64,000 nt of DNA from Paenibacillus tundrae (GCF_030812775.1 NZ_JAUSTI010000020.1:29712-93711); one strand, 5' to 3'. Shown: positions 19,133 to 28,303, numbered from the stretch's first letter. Translations and numbers: made by a program. Notes: a model not told the origin generated them from the sequence alone.

Positions 19133-20590
19133 TTACAGCTCTGCTCCGTTGGTACGGATCACATTCTGATACCAGAAGAAGGAATCCTTCCGATATCTTT
19201 TTAGCGTACCGTTGCCGTAGTCGTCCTGATCCACATAGATAAATCCATACCGTTTGCTCATCTCAGACGTACCTGAACTAATCATGTCGATTGGACCCCA
19301 CATCGTGTAACCCAGCACCTCAACCCCATCTGCAATAGCAAGTCCCATCTGCTCAATATGCTTGCTCAGAAAATCAATGCGGTATGGATCGTTGATCGTT
19401 CCGTCATCATTCAGTTTATCGTAAAAACCTGAGCTGTTCTCTAAAATGAAGACAGGCTTCTGATACCGGTCGTAGACCAGATTGAGCGTATAGCGCAGAC
19501 CAATCGGGTCAATCTGCCATCCCCATTCGTTCGCAGGCAGATGTGGATTCTTGTACACACTGTGCACGTTACCTGCTGTTAATTCGAGCTGCTCGGTATC
19601 ACTGCTGGATATCATCGAATTGTAATACGACATACCCACGAAGTCAGCCGTATGCGCCCGAATGCCCTCTAGATCGCCGTCTTCGATGTTGAGCTGAATT
19701 CCTTTGTTCTTAAAATACGTTTTGCTGTAATACGGGTATTCGCCTTTATTCAATACATCCAGATAGAACTGGTTCTTCATCTGATCATCCTGCTGCATCT
19801 GGAGCGCATCCTCTGGCTTACAGGTATAAGGATACGTTGTAAAATAAGCCACCATGCTGCCGATCTGATTATTCGGATCAATCTCATGAGCCATTTTAGT
19901 CACTCTGGACGCGGCTACAAATTGGTGATGCAAGCCTTGGAACAGCATTTCCTCATAATTAGGAGCATCATAATCAATAATTCCTAGTGTCTTGGCCGAA
20001 GCTTTAACACTCATATTGATCTCGTTGAACGTCACCCAATATTTCACTTTGCCCTTGTAGCGATTGAACAGCACGTCGCAGTAGTTCACATACAGATCAA
20101 CCAACTTACGGTTATACCATCCGCCGAACTTGTCCATCAGGACAATCGGTGTATCGAAGTGACTGATCGTGATCAGGGGCTCCATCCCGTGTTTTAGACA
20201 CTCATCAATGACTTGATCGTAGAACTGTAGTGCTTTTTCATTCGGAGCAGCATCGTCGCCACCTGGGAATACTCTCGCCCATGCAATGGAATAACGGAAC
20301 ACTTTGAAGCCCATCTCGGCAAACAAGGCGATATCTTCACGGAAGTTATGGTAAAAATCAATCCCCCGGCGCTTCGGATATTTCACGACATCCGGGTCAT
20401 TCTTAGCTTCTTCGATCATCTCACGGTTAACTCGAATCTGCTTAGTCACCTTGCGATCATTCTTCTCATTAAACTTCATCACTTCTGGAATGGTCAGCGT
20501 TTTGCCATCTACGTTATATGCACCTTCAGCCTGACAGGCCGATAGGGCACCGCCCCACAAGAAGTCTTTTGGAAAATTGGAATTTGTCAT
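19133..20590 (-). CDS. 6-phospho-beta-glucosidase, GH1
   Basis: 485 residues, the usual GH1 length. It hydrolyses phosphorylated aryl-beta-glucosides or cellobiose delivered by the PTS. Seen: the N-terminal signature FLWGGALSACQAEGAY, the acid/base Glu in WVTFNEIN (near residue 180) and the nucleophile Glu in FILENSSGF (the ITENG position, slightly atypical as LENSS). The ATG follows AGGAGGAAACTGAA. It lies 43 bp downstream of the PTS permease gene in the same operon, so the substrate is presumably the product of that permease. Confidence 0.93.
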   Translation of the reverse strand: MTNSNFPKDFLWGGALSACQAEGAYNVDGKTLTIPEVMKFNEKNDRKVTKQIRVNREMIEEAKNDPDVVKYPKRRGIDFYHNFREDIALFAEMGFKVFRYSIAWARVFPGGDDAAPNEKALQFYDQVIDECLKHGMEPLITISHFDTPIVLMDKFGGWYNRKLVDLYVNYCDVLFNRYKGKVKYWVTFNEINMSVKASAKTLGIIDYDAPNYEEMLFQGLHHQFVAASRVTKMAHEIDPNNQIGSMVAYFTTYPYTCKPEDALQMQQDDQMKNQFYLDVLNKGEYPYYSKTYFKNKGIQLNIEDGDLEGIRAHTADFVGMSYYNSMISSSDTEQLELTAGNVHSVYKNPHLPANEWGWQIDPIGLRYTLNLVYDRYQKPVFILENSSGFYDKLNDDGTINDPYRIDFLSKHIEQMGLAIADGVEVLGYTMWGPIDMISSGTSEMSKRYGFIYVDQDDYGNGTLKRYRKDSFFWYQNVIRTNGAEL

Positions 20591-20632
20591 TTCAGTTTCC
20601 TCCTGTTACGTTTTGTTAAGTTATTTACAATG

Positions 20633-22561
20633 TTATGGGATCAACTTGATCAGTGCTTCACTTTCCCGAATTGGGCCACTGGTTGCTGTAGTTAGAACAT
20701 CTCCATACTGCTGCATATTGGTTACGACAATAGACGTGATGATGTTATAACCTGCGGCTGTAATGCCCTCGGGATCAAATTCCACCAACAAATCACCTGC
20801 CTTGATGGCCTGACCCTGTTGAATATGAGCGTTAAAATATTTTCCCTTCAGACTGACGGTATCCACCCCGATATGAATGAGAATCTCAACTCCATTCGCC
20901 GCCTTCAAACCAATGGCGTGTTTGGTACGATAAAGTGCTTCAACCACACCATCAAATGGAGCGTACACTTTACCCTCTGTTGGAACCACGGCAATGCCTT
21001 TACCCATTAGTTCTTGTGCAAAAGCCTGATCCTCTACCTCGGAGATCGGTTTAATCTCCCCTGTCATTGGACTTACGATCAACATGTCTGTCGATGTCGC
21101 ATCCTGAGAAGAAGTGACTGCGGAAGCTTGCTCTGTCGCCATTACGGACTGTACGCCATCTACTGCACCATTAGCTGGTTGCTTCGTTGTAGCTCCCGCG
21201 TTGTCTTCTTTAATGCCCGCAATCAACGTGAACACAAATCCCAGTACCACTGCAGCAATACAGCCAATAACGACATACATATAACGGTCAGATGTGTACG
21301 TGCCCAGTGCCAATACCCCTGGAAGGGCAATCGCGTTGGCCGTTGTATGTACCAGGCTGTAGAATCCACCAACCAGACCTCCAGCGAGACATCCTGCGAA
21401 GAATGGGCGTTTGTATTTCAGTGTAACCCCATATATCGCCGGTTCAGTAATACCGAACAATGCTGTGAAACCACTTGATCCCGCTGCAGATTTCATGGTT
21501 TTGCTCTTTGTTAGGAAAAAGACACCGAAAGCTGCGCCTGCTTGAGCCAAGTTGGCCGCGAGTGCTGTTGGCAACAAGACAGTCGCCCCCAATGTAGCCA
21601 CTTGTTGAACCTGAATTGGCATAATGGCATAGTGCATACCGAACATAACCATAATTGGTTTGAAAAATCCAAGGATAGCCCCCGCCAGAACACCTGCGGT
21701 TGAGAATAACGAGTTAATTCCATTCGTGAGCCAGTCACCAATATGTGAACCAACCGGTCCAAATACGATTAACTCCAGCGGAATCATAATAAATAGGACA
21801 ATCATTGGTGTAAGCAAAACCTGCAAAAACTTAGGAATGACACGATTTACGAGTGGATATACGTAGCTCATAATCCATACCGCCAGAATAATCGGAATGA
21901 CGGAAGATGAATATTTCATGAGCAGGATTGGCATACCCAGGAAATCGATTGTACTTACACCTGTATCAGCGATCTGAGCAGCAGCATTCAAGATCGTTGG
22001 ATGCATCAGACCCGCAGCAAGCGCTACTGCTAGGTATGGATTGGTTTTGAAACGATGTGCTGCACTAACTGCCAGGAAGAATGGCAGGAAATAAAAGATC
22101 AGGTCACCAATCATGTTAATGATCGTGAGGAAGCCTGAACCTTCAAGCCATCCCATCGCAGCCATGACGGTGGACAAACATTTGATCATCCCGCAGCCGA
22201 CCAAGGCCGGCAGTACAGGTGTAAATATGCCCGCAATGGTCTCAAGTACGACATTGATCGGATTGCGTTTTTTCTTCGGTCCATTATCGGCAGATTCTTC
22301 TCCTCCGCCAATTCGATCTGAAGTCAGTTTTCTCACTTCACTGTAAACAGCGTCTACCTTTGCACCAATCACGATCTGCACCTGACCGCCAGAGTTCTGC
22401 GCGCGAAGCACACCCTCAAGCTGATCCAGCGCTTTAAGATCTGCCTTGTTATCATCCTTTAATACAAATCGTAACCGGGTTGCACAATGTGTCAGACCCG
22501 AGATATTTTGTTCCCCACCAACAAGATCAAGCACGTTTTTAGCTAAGTCTTTGTTGTTCAT
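20633..22561 (-). CDS. bglP: Beta-glucoside-specific PTS permease, EIIBCA
   Basis: 642 residues in the BglP order: EIIB (about 1-85, phosphocysteine in GLTHCATRLRF), EIIC (about 100-450, many membrane segments, GITEPAIYGVTLKYKRPF loop) and EIIA (about 485-640, active His in ILIHIGVDTV). It imports and phosphorylates aryl-beta-glucosides using phosphate from HPr. ATG after GGAGAAGG. Expression is controlled by the RAT/terminator directly upstream and by LicT, whose gene comes next upstream. The exact sugar cannot be told from sequence. Confidence 0.95.
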   Translation of the reverse strand: MNNKDLAKNVLDLVGGEQNISGLTHCATRLRFVLKDDNKADLKALDQLEGVLRAQNSGGQVQIVIGAKVDAVYSEVRKLTSDRIGGGEESADNGPKKKRNPINVVLETIAGIFTPVLPALVGCGMIKCLSTVMAAMGWLEGSGFLTIINMIGDLIFYFLPFFLAVSAAHRFKTNPYLAVALAAGLMHPTILNAAAQIADTGVSTIDFLGMPILLMKYSSSVIPIILAVWIMSYVYPLVNRVIPKFLQVLLTPMIVLFIMIPLELIVFGPVGSHIGDWLTNGINSLFSTAGVLAGAILGFFKPIMVMFGMHYAIMPIQVQQVATLGATVLLPTALAANLAQAGAAFGVFFLTKSKTMKSAAGSSGFTALFGITEPAIYGVTLKYKRPFFAGCLAGGLVGGFYSLVHTTANAIALPGVLALGTYTSDRYMYVVIGCIAAVVLGFVFTLIAGIKEDNAGATTKQPANGAVDGVQSVMATEQASAVTSSQDATSTDMLIVSPMTGEIKPISEVEDQAFAQELMGKGIAVVPTEGKVYAPFDGVVEALYRTKHAIGLKAANGVEILIHIGVDTVSLKGKYFNAHIQQGQAIKAGDLLVEFDPEGITAAGYNIITSIVVTNMQQYGDVLTTATSGPIRESEALIKLIP

Positions 22562-22604
22562 GACCCTTCTCCTCTACATCGAAAATTAACATGATTTTAA
22601 ATGT

Positions 22605-22679
22605 ATATAAAAAATGACCAAGCCGGGGAATCGTCATTCCCTACGCTTGGTCATGCCTGATCGAATCAGTAACAGTCCA
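22605..22679 (-). promoter_or_regulatory. RAT antiterminator plus overlapping terminator upstream of bglP
   Basis: The RNA of the minus strand contains a 30-nt RAT (22650-22679) beginning GGACTGTTACTG and ending CAGGCATGACC. Its 3' end overlaps a terminator stem TGACCAAGC.../...GCTTGGTCA (22615-22654) followed by a U-run. This is the known LicT/BglG switch: the antiterminator bound to RAT blocks the terminator when beta-glucosides are present. Confidence 0.9.
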
Positions 22680-22698
22680 TAAGTTGTTATTCGGTTAG

Positions 22699-23523
22699 TT
22701 AATTCGAGATCAATCGTTGAATATGCAGAATGAGATATAACTTTTCATCATCAGAACAGGTCCAGCCATAGTTGTTACTTAGAAAATCAGCGATTTTCTC
22801 AACACAGGCCAATTCCTTAGGAAACTTCTCTTTGACCATCAGGAATAGGGATTCGTTCTCATCCTTCAGCGATTTACCGCTCATCTGTCGCATGATGAAG
22901 TACCTTATATGTGTTGCAAATCTCATAAAGTGAATGGAGTCTTCTTGAAAGTCAATTTTGAGCGCATATTTGATCACGGATAAAATTTCACCCGTCACTG
23001 TCGTTACTTTGGTCGTATCACTCATCTCACCCGAGCCCACCTGTGCATTAACAAAATGCAGAGCAATCAGTGTCGTTTCAGCCGCTGGCAAGCCCACATT
23101 CGTTTTCTCCTGAATCAGCTTCAGCGCAGCCTCCCCCACACGGGTCTCATCTGGATATAAAGTACGAACCTCCCATTCCAGTGGGTTCTTGATGCTAATA
23201 CCTTCCCGCTGCCGGGTTAGTGCAAAGCTAATATGATCGGACAGGGTGAGAAGCAGGTTCGGGTTAAATTGTTTATTCAAAATCTGACTGCCCAGCTTGA
23301 TGATCTCCTCTGCCAGATATATATCTTCGATGGGAATGCTGTTCAGCAGGTCATACATACGGATGTTCTTTGGTGCCACGAAAATTTTCTCAACCAGATC
23401 CGTCTCCGTCAGCTCATAAGGGGTTTTTAGAAACCCTACACCTTTACCTACAACGAATACTTCCTCATTCTTATCATTAATGGCAATTGCCACGTTGTTA
23501 TTTACCTTTTTAATAACCTTCAA
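22699..23523 (-). CDS. licT: BglG/LicT-family transcriptional antiterminator
   Basis: About 274 residues. The N-terminal 55 residues are the RNA-binding CAT domain (KVIKKVNNNVAIAINDKNEE), followed by PRD1 and PRD2 with the regulatory histidines (SDHISFAL, ALHFVNAQ, FATHIRYF, LILHIQRL). In the family, phosphorylation by the PTS permease inactivates PRD1, while HPr activates PRD2. It acts on the RAT sites in this operon. I chose the TTG at 23523 because GGGGGTGA precedes it at good spacing and the protein then begins MKVIKKV as in relatives; a GTG three codons upstream is possible. Confidence 0.93.
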   Translation of the reverse strand: MKVIKKVNNNVAIAINDKNEEVFVVGKGVGFLKTPYELTETDLVEKIFVAPKNIRMYDLLNSIPIEDIYLAEEIIKLGSQILNKQFNPNLLLTLSDHISFALTRQREGISIKNPLEWEVRTLYPDETRVGEAALKLIQEKTNVGLPAAETTLIALHFVNAQVGSGEMSDTTKVTTVTGEILSVIKYALKIDFQEDSIHFMRFATHIRYFIMRQMSGKSLKDENESLFLMVKEKFPKELACVEKIADFLSNNYGWTCSDDEKLYLILHIQRLISN

Positions 23524-23553
23524 TGCCCTCACCCCCCGCCTGAAATCAAAAAA

Positions 23554-23617
23554 GACCGAAAGCGATTACAGTTAAATAATCGAATTCGGTCATGCCTGGC
23601 TCTCCCAGTAACAGTCC
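23554..23617 (-). promoter_or_regulatory. RAT antiterminator plus terminator upstream of licT, overlapped by a cre-like site
   Basis: A second RAT (23588-23617; GGACTGTTACTG...CAGGCATGACC) overlaps a terminator stem GACCGAA/TTCGGTC (23554-23591) with a U-run. On the minus strand, TGTAATCGCTTTCG at 23557-23570 matches 13 of 14 positions of the CcpA cre consensus TGWAANCGNTNWCA. Induction by LicT and catabolite repression by CcpA may therefore meet on one stretch. Confidence 0.85.
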
Positions 23618-23684
23618 GTGTTAAGTATATATGTATTATTATAGGCCTGTCTTCAAAAAAGTCAATCATTCAAAATTAGAGGTC

Positions 23685-23850
23685 GTTCAAAAAGTCCGCT
23701 TTTGATTACGACGGATGCCTGAAGGCATCTCGACATCGAATATGGGATTCAGCCGAAATGTCCGTTGCTCACGTAGCTTAATCTACGCTCCGCTACTCCA
23801 TTTCTATCTTCATCCCATCTTCTCGGTACTGAAAACCGACCTTTTTGAAC
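23685..23850 (-). repeat. MITE-like inverted-repeat element, family 1, copy 2
   Basis: A 166-bp element bounded by GTTCAAAAAG and CTTTTTGAAC. It is the inverted, about 90% identical copy of 9281-9447. An internal GATGCC/GGCATC hairpin is present. It sits between the licT leader and the sigma factor gene, with no transposase frame. Confidence 0.8.
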
Positions 23851-24045
23851 ACGTACTATTAGGAAAAATTGGATCATTTCGCTGTTGAAGTGGGTATGCC
23901 GTATGCGTACGTCATATATAACAGCACCTTTTTTTCCGTTCAAGAAAATAATTGTGACCATATATGCTGACTGCAAGTCTAATTCATGGTTAAGCAAACG
24001 GGGAGCTGTCATTATATCCCTGCTACCAGGAAGGAGCTGTTATCC

Positions 24046-24582
24046 ATGGATTCAACCGATCTCGTTCATCAGGCTATAGCAGGAGATCGCGACGCCTTTA
24101 TCAGTCTCATCAGAGAAATTGAAAACTCCCTATACAATACGGCAAAATCCATGCTGCGAAGAGAGGAGGATGTGGCTGATGCCATTCAGGAAACGATCCT
24201 GAAAGCCTACAAATCGATGCATACGCTGCGTGAAGCCCAGTATTTCAGAACCTGGATGTTCCGCATACTCATCAATGAATGCAACACCATGTTATCTCGC
24301 CGTTCCCTCTCCACATCCTATGCGGAAGTACCGGAAGCACATCAGAGACATTCCAGTCCCTATGATGAGGTGGATATGAGAGAAGCGGTCGATCGTCTGG
24401 AGGAATCCAAACGAATGGTCATTGTACTTCACTACTTTGAGGATTTAACCCTGCGTCAGGTCGCAGATGCGCTGAATATCTCCGAGAGTGCTGTCAAGAT
24501 GAGGTTGTCTCGGGCAAGACAGGAGTTATATCAAAAATTCAAAAATTTCCGGGAGGTCAATATACATGTCAAACCCATTTAA
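24046..24582 (+). CDS. ECF-type RNA polymerase sigma factor
   Basis: 178 residues with sigma region 2 (about 10-75: FISLIREIENSLYNTAKSML, ADAIQETILKAYKS, YFRTWMFRILINE) and region 4 (about 115-165: MVIVLHYFEDLTLRQVADAL, ISESAVKMRLSRAR). It directs RNA polymerase to a small stress regulon. The ATG at 24046 follows AAGGAGCTG. It overlaps the anti-sigma gene by 17 bp, the standard arrangement for a sigma factor held at the membrane. Its target promoters are unknown; no clear autoregulatory promoter was identified. Confidence 0.9.
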   Translation: MDSTDLVHQAIAGDRDAFISLIREIENSLYNTAKSMLRREEDVADAIQETILKAYKSMHTLREAQYFRTWMFRILINECNTMLSRRSLSTSYAEVPEAHQRHSSPYDEVDMREAVDRLEESKRMVIVLHYFEDLTLRQVADALNISESAVKMRLSRARQELYQKFKNFREVNIHVKPI

Positions 24583-25687
24583 TATCGATCAAGAGTTAAA
24601 GGATCAAGCGAAAGCGCGCCCCATCATGTCTGAGCTTGTACGGAATCGAATTGACGCCACACTGGACTCATTACCAGAGCCTTCTACGTATAGAACAGAG
24701 AAAACGATGCGCTCCACTCGACTTCCAAAGGGTATGCGTCGAACCATAGCTGCAACGATTGCAGCTGGAGTATTCGGATTGACGGTGTTCGCCTCTGGAT
24801 TTGTATCTCCGGTCATGGCAGACTCCTTGCGTAACATTCCGCTAGTAGGCAGTCTCTTCAGTGCGATTGAAGCCGATATGGGTCTAAGAACAGCCGGTGA
24901 TGCTGGCTTGACCCAGGCTGTGAACAGCCAAGTATCATATGAGGATGTGAAGCTGGAGGTGTTGGAGACGGTATACGACGGCACTCGTGCTGCATTCCTG
25001 GTTCATTTCACTGCACCGAACTTGGATCAAGGGCAATATGATAACGGTAAAGATATGGTGAAGCTGAGTAACGGAATCGATAACGTCTTTTTCCAAGTCA
25101 ACGGAGCAAGTCAGGATAGCGGTCTCTTCTATAGTTCCATAGGAGATACGCAGCCAGATACCCTCTTATTCGAACAGGTTATTCCTGCCGATCAAGGAGC
25201 TGCCTCATTACCCGATCAATTTGAAGCAGAGATCACATTAACATTGCAGGGCATCGACCATGAATTTAAGCTGAACGTTCCTTTTACAAAATCAACGCAA
25301 GATATACAGCATGTTCAACCAGATAGCATACGTTCCAATGAACTATTCACCGTATCTGTTACCGAAGCTGAGGTTACACCGATCACTACACGCATATCTA
25401 CGAGCATCTCACTAAACAACAAAGACACGCTTACGGCAAAAGAGGAGGCACAATTGCGTGAAATCGGTTTTGCCATCTACGATAATCAAGGCCGACAACT
25501 AACTGCTCTTAGTGGAGAGGGCTTGTATGAGGGCAATCAACTTACTTCTGAACGGATCTATGCCAGCACATCTAGCGATATTCAATATTTGGTGGTTAAG
25601 CCCTTTGAGATCAAGGACGACTTTGCGGAAGAAATTCAGGACGATCAATTCATCATAGGGTTGGATATGAAAATTGAGTTGAATTAA
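24566..25687 (+). CDS. Membrane anti-sigma factor with DUF4179-like extracytoplasmic domain
   Basis: 373 residues: a cytoplasmic N terminus (1-50) expected to bind the sigma factor, one membrane segment (about 53-73, TIAATIAAGVFGLTVFASGF) and a long extracytoplasmic beta-rich region. The layout is that of DUF4179 anti-sigma proteins of Firmicutes. ATG after GGGAGG within the end of the sigma gene, so translation is coupled. The signal sensed outside the membrane is unknown. Confidence 0.8.
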   Translation: MSNPFNIDQELKDQAKARPIMSELVRNRIDATLDSLPEPSTYRTEKTMRSTRLPKGMRRTIAATIAAGVFGLTVFASGFVSPVMADSLRNIPLVGSLFSAIEADMGLRTAGDAGLTQAVNSQVSYEDVKLEVLETVYDGTRAAFLVHFTAPNLDQGQYDNGKDMVKLSNGIDNVFFQVNGASQDSGLFYSSIGDTQPDTLLFEQVIPADQGAASLPDQFEAEITLTLQGIDHEFKLNVPFTKSTQDIQHVQPDSIRSNELFTVSVTEAEVTPITTRISTSISLNNKDTLTAKEEAQLREIGFAIYDNQGRQLTALSGEGLYEGNQLTSERIYASTSSDIQYLVVKPFEIKDDFAEEIQDDQFIIGLDMKIELN

Positions 25688-25807
25688 CCTGAGGACATAA
25701 GAGTATAGGAGTAGAAGGATTATTCCATTCGTGACAGTATGCGCACAATCTCCCAAGTAGGCAAAACATGGTCACTTGCTTCAGGTGAAAAAAGTGGTGC
25801 CCTATGG

Positions 25808-25813
25808 TACAAT
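25808..25813 (+). promoter_or_regulatory. Candidate extended -10 promoter for uridine kinase
   Basis: TGGTACAAT fits an extended -10 element (TGNTATAAT-like), 114 bp upstream of udk. No convincing -35 is visible. Tentative. Confidence 0.3.
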
Positions 25814-25926
25814 GAAGGAATTGTGCATTCACAGACAGACATGTGGATAAGAGTGATGAATAGATCAGATATCACACTCTTCATCCATGATCATGCTGCC
25901 ATTCTAGGGAGGTTTATGGAATAACC

Positions 25927-26559
25927 ATGCTCATCATTGGTATCGCCGGAGGAACCGGATCCGGTAAAACGACGGTAGCTCGCTCCGTTATAGACCGTCT
26001 GGGAACAGGTAAAGTAACGTTTATATCCCAAGACAATTATTACAAAGACCAGTCACAGCTCACTCCTGAGCAACGTCGACTAACCAATTACGATCATCCC
26101 TTTGCTTTTGATAATGATCTGTTAATTGAGCATCTCACCCTGTTGAAAAAAGGCCAAGCGGCGTATGCTCCCGTATATGACTTCACCATAGATAACCGTG
26201 CTGCCGATGAGACGGTTGAACTGGCACCGAACCATATCGTCATTGTAGAAGGATTGCATGTGCTAATCGATGAAACGTTACGTGCTTTGATGGACATTAA
26301 GGTGTTCGTAGACACGGATTCCGATGTACGGATTCTGCGCAGAGTGCTGCGGGATATCGAGGAACGCGGACGGACTATTCAATCCGTGTACAAGCAATAC
26401 CTCGAAACCGTAAAACCTATGCATGATGCTTTTATCGAGCCATCCAAAAAATATGCAGATATCATTATTCCCGAAGGTGGACATAATGAAGTCGGTATTC
26501 AGATGTTATCCATCCTTACCGAGAAATACCTCACCGGAGAGAACTGGAATCAAGCTTAA
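25927..26559 (+). CDS. udk: Uridine kinase
   Basis: 210 residues, the standard length. It phosphorylates uridine and cytidine with ATP/GTP in pyrimidine salvage. Seen: P-loop GIAGGTGSGKTTVA, SQDNYYKD, NYDHPFAFDNDLL and the IVEGLHVL segment. The start is fixed by MLIIGIAGG. GGGAGG lies 14 nt upstream, and between it and the start there is a tiny ATG-GAA-TAA frame (25916-25924), so initiation may involve that mini-frame. Single gene followed by a terminator. Confidence 0.93.
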   Translation: MLIIGIAGGTGSGKTTVARSVIDRLGTGKVTFISQDNYYKDQSQLTPEQRRLTNYDHPFAFDNDLLIEHLTLLKKGQAAYAPVYDFTIDNRAADETVELAPNHIVIVEGLHVLIDETLRALMDIKVFVDTDSDVRILRRVLRDIEERGRTIQSVYKQYLETVKPMHDAFIEPSKKYADIIIPEGGHNEVGIQMLSILTEKYLTGENWNQA

Positions 26560-26589
26560 TATCGGTGAAGCTACCTAATCCATAAAAAG

Positions 26590-26635
26590 AAGGGTTACCC
26601 TGATGTCATTACATGACGTTGAGGTAACCCTTTTG
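26590..26635. terminator. Bidirectional terminator between udk and the ABC importer operon
   Basis: Stem AAGGGTTACC/GGTAACCCTT with an inner partly paired loop and T/A runs on both sides. Confidence 0.85.
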
Positions 26636-26675
26636 TTATTGCTCCTTTGGTTTTGTTACTCTTTTATTGCTCCCT

Positions 26676-27512
26676 CTATCCTGTAATACTTTGGAGATCG
26701 GCCACCTGCAATTGCTGCCTAATCTCTCTTACCGACAGCACTGAGGCCATTAGACTACGGGTATAGGGATGATTAGCTGAATGATTCAACTGCGAACTTT
26801 CCACCACTTCCACCACTTCTCCTTGATGCATCACCGCAATCCGATCACTTACCTGCTGTACGACGGCAAGATCATGGGAGATGAAGATCGTAGAAATATC
26901 CGTTTGCAAATGGAGCTGTCTGAGCAGCTGGAGAATTTGCTGCTGAATAGAGGCATCCAGCGCCGAAGTTGCTTCGTCAAAGATAATGATATCCGGTTGA
27001 ATCCCCATGGCACGGGCGATGACAACTCTCTGCTGCTCACCACCACTCAGCTCGTGAGGATATTTACTGGCAACAGATGCCGGCAACCCTACTCGTTCTA
27101 ACAATTGGATTACTGCTTCGCCGACCTGTCGGCGTTTAGAGAGGCCATAGTTCATCAGTGGCTCGCCAATAAAGGCTCCGATCTTCAAGCGTGGATTAAA
27201 AATCGCCGACGGCTCTTGAAAAACCATCTGAATCTGCTTGCGCTGCAGCCTCAGAGCTTCTCCCTTCAATCGAGTAATATCCTGCTGATGATACCCGATT
27301 TGCCCTGAACTCACTCTCTCCAGATGTGTAATACATTTGGCAAGGGTGCTTTTACCACTACCACTCTCACCAACAATCCCTAGGCACTCGCCTGGATAGA
27401 GATTTAAGTTAATGGAGCGTAGAGCATGCACTGCCTTTTGGCCCTTCGCTTCATACGTCTTGTACAGATCTTTCAACTCCAGGATCGGGTTTACACCATG
27501 TCTCATATTCAT
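26676..27512 (-). CDS. ABC importer ATPase, second of two (NikE/OppF type)
   Basis: 278 residues. Walker A GESGSGKSTL, signature LSGGEQQRV, Walker B IIIFDEATSALD, H-loop FISHDLAVV. It is the OppF/NikE-like partner of the preceding ATPase, with which it overlaps by 4 bp (ATGA). It energises the five-gene importer controlled by the cobalamin riboswitch. Metal rather than peptide is favoured by the riboswitch context. Confidence 0.9.
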   Translation of the reverse strand: MNMRHGVNPILELKDLYKTYEAKGQKAVHALRSINLNLYPGECLGIVGESGSGKSTLAKCITHLERVSSGQIGYHQQDITRLKGEALRLQRKQIQMVFQEPSAIFNPRLKIGAFIGEPLMNYGLSKRRQVGEAVIQLLERVGLPASVASKYPHELSGGEQQRVVIARAMGIQPDIIIFDEATSALDASIQQQILQLLRQLHLQTDISTIFISHDLAVVQQVSDRIAVMHQGEVVEVVESSQLNHSANHPYTRSLMASVLSVREIRQQLQVADLQSITG

Positions 27513-28303
27513 TGGCCTCCCAGATCAAGCTCAGGTACGGCTTGTAATAGCTGCCGAGTATACTCTTCCCGTGGATTCGTAATCAGTTTAGCCGCCTTTT
27601 CATACTCAACCAGTGTCCCATGTTGCATCACACCGATCTGATCCGCCATATGGGCTGCAACCGCCATATTATGCGTCACCATGATGATGCCTGTTCCTTT
27701 TCGATCTCTCAGCTCATGCAGACGTTTCAGCACTTCGAGCTGGGTCGTTACATCCAATGCACTGGTGGGTTCATCGGTCAGGAGAAGTTCTGGCTCCATC
27801 GTTACCGCCATGGCAATAGCCGTTCGTTGCTTCATTCCGCCACTGAGCTGGTTGGGATATGCATTCATGATCTGCTGTGGATCGTGCAATCCCATCCCAG
27901 ATAACATGTTCAGCGCCATGTCGTAGGCTGTCTTCTTGGAAATAGTGAAATGGGCACGAATGGCCTCAATGTATTGGCTTCCCACTTTACGAATCGGATT
28001 GAGATACGAACCGCTCGCCTGAAATACAATCGCTATCCGTTTCCCCCGAATCTGGCCCCACTCTGCCGGAGAATAGCTTAATATCGACTTTCCCTGAAAA
28101 AAAACCTCTCCACTCGTACATTGCCCTCCGTCGGGTAACATACCGAGGATCGCACGAAGTAATGTAGACTTCCCGCTGCCGCTCTCGCCTACAATGCCCA
28201 CGATCTCACCGGGCTTCATGGTAAAAGAAAGGTCTTGTAGCGCAGCTGATCCGCTCTGATACGTCACCGAAAGATTCCGTATATCTAATAGCGGCTTCAT
28301 CAT
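27509..28303 (-). CDS. ABC importer ATPase, first of two (NikD/OppD type)
   Basis: 264 residues. Walker A GESGSGKSTL, signature LSGGMKQRT, Walker B LLLTDEPTSALD, H-loop MVTHNMAVA. It overlaps the binding-protein gene and the second ATPase gene by 4 bp on either side, so the operon is tightly coupled. It works with the NikE-like ATPase as a heterodimer under the two permeases. Confidence 0.9.
   Translation of the reverse strand: MMKPLLDIRNLSVTYQSGSAALQDLSFTMKPGEIVGIVGESGSGKSTLLRAILGMLPDGGQCTSGEVFFQGKSILSYSPAEWGQIRGKRIAIVFQASGSYLNPIRKVGSQYIEAIRAHFTISKKTAYDMALNMLSGMGLHDPQQIMNAYPNQLSGGMKQRTAIAMAVTMEPELLLTDEPTSALDVTTQLEVLKRLHELRDRKGTGIIMVTHNMAVAAHMADQIGVMQHGTLVEYEKAAKLITNPREEYTRQLLQAVPELDLGGQ

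Noticed and set aside
25739..25924. 61-codon plus-strand frame upstream of udk
   Set aside because: No ribosome site and it overlaps the probable udk promoter; only its last two codons (mini-frame) may matter.
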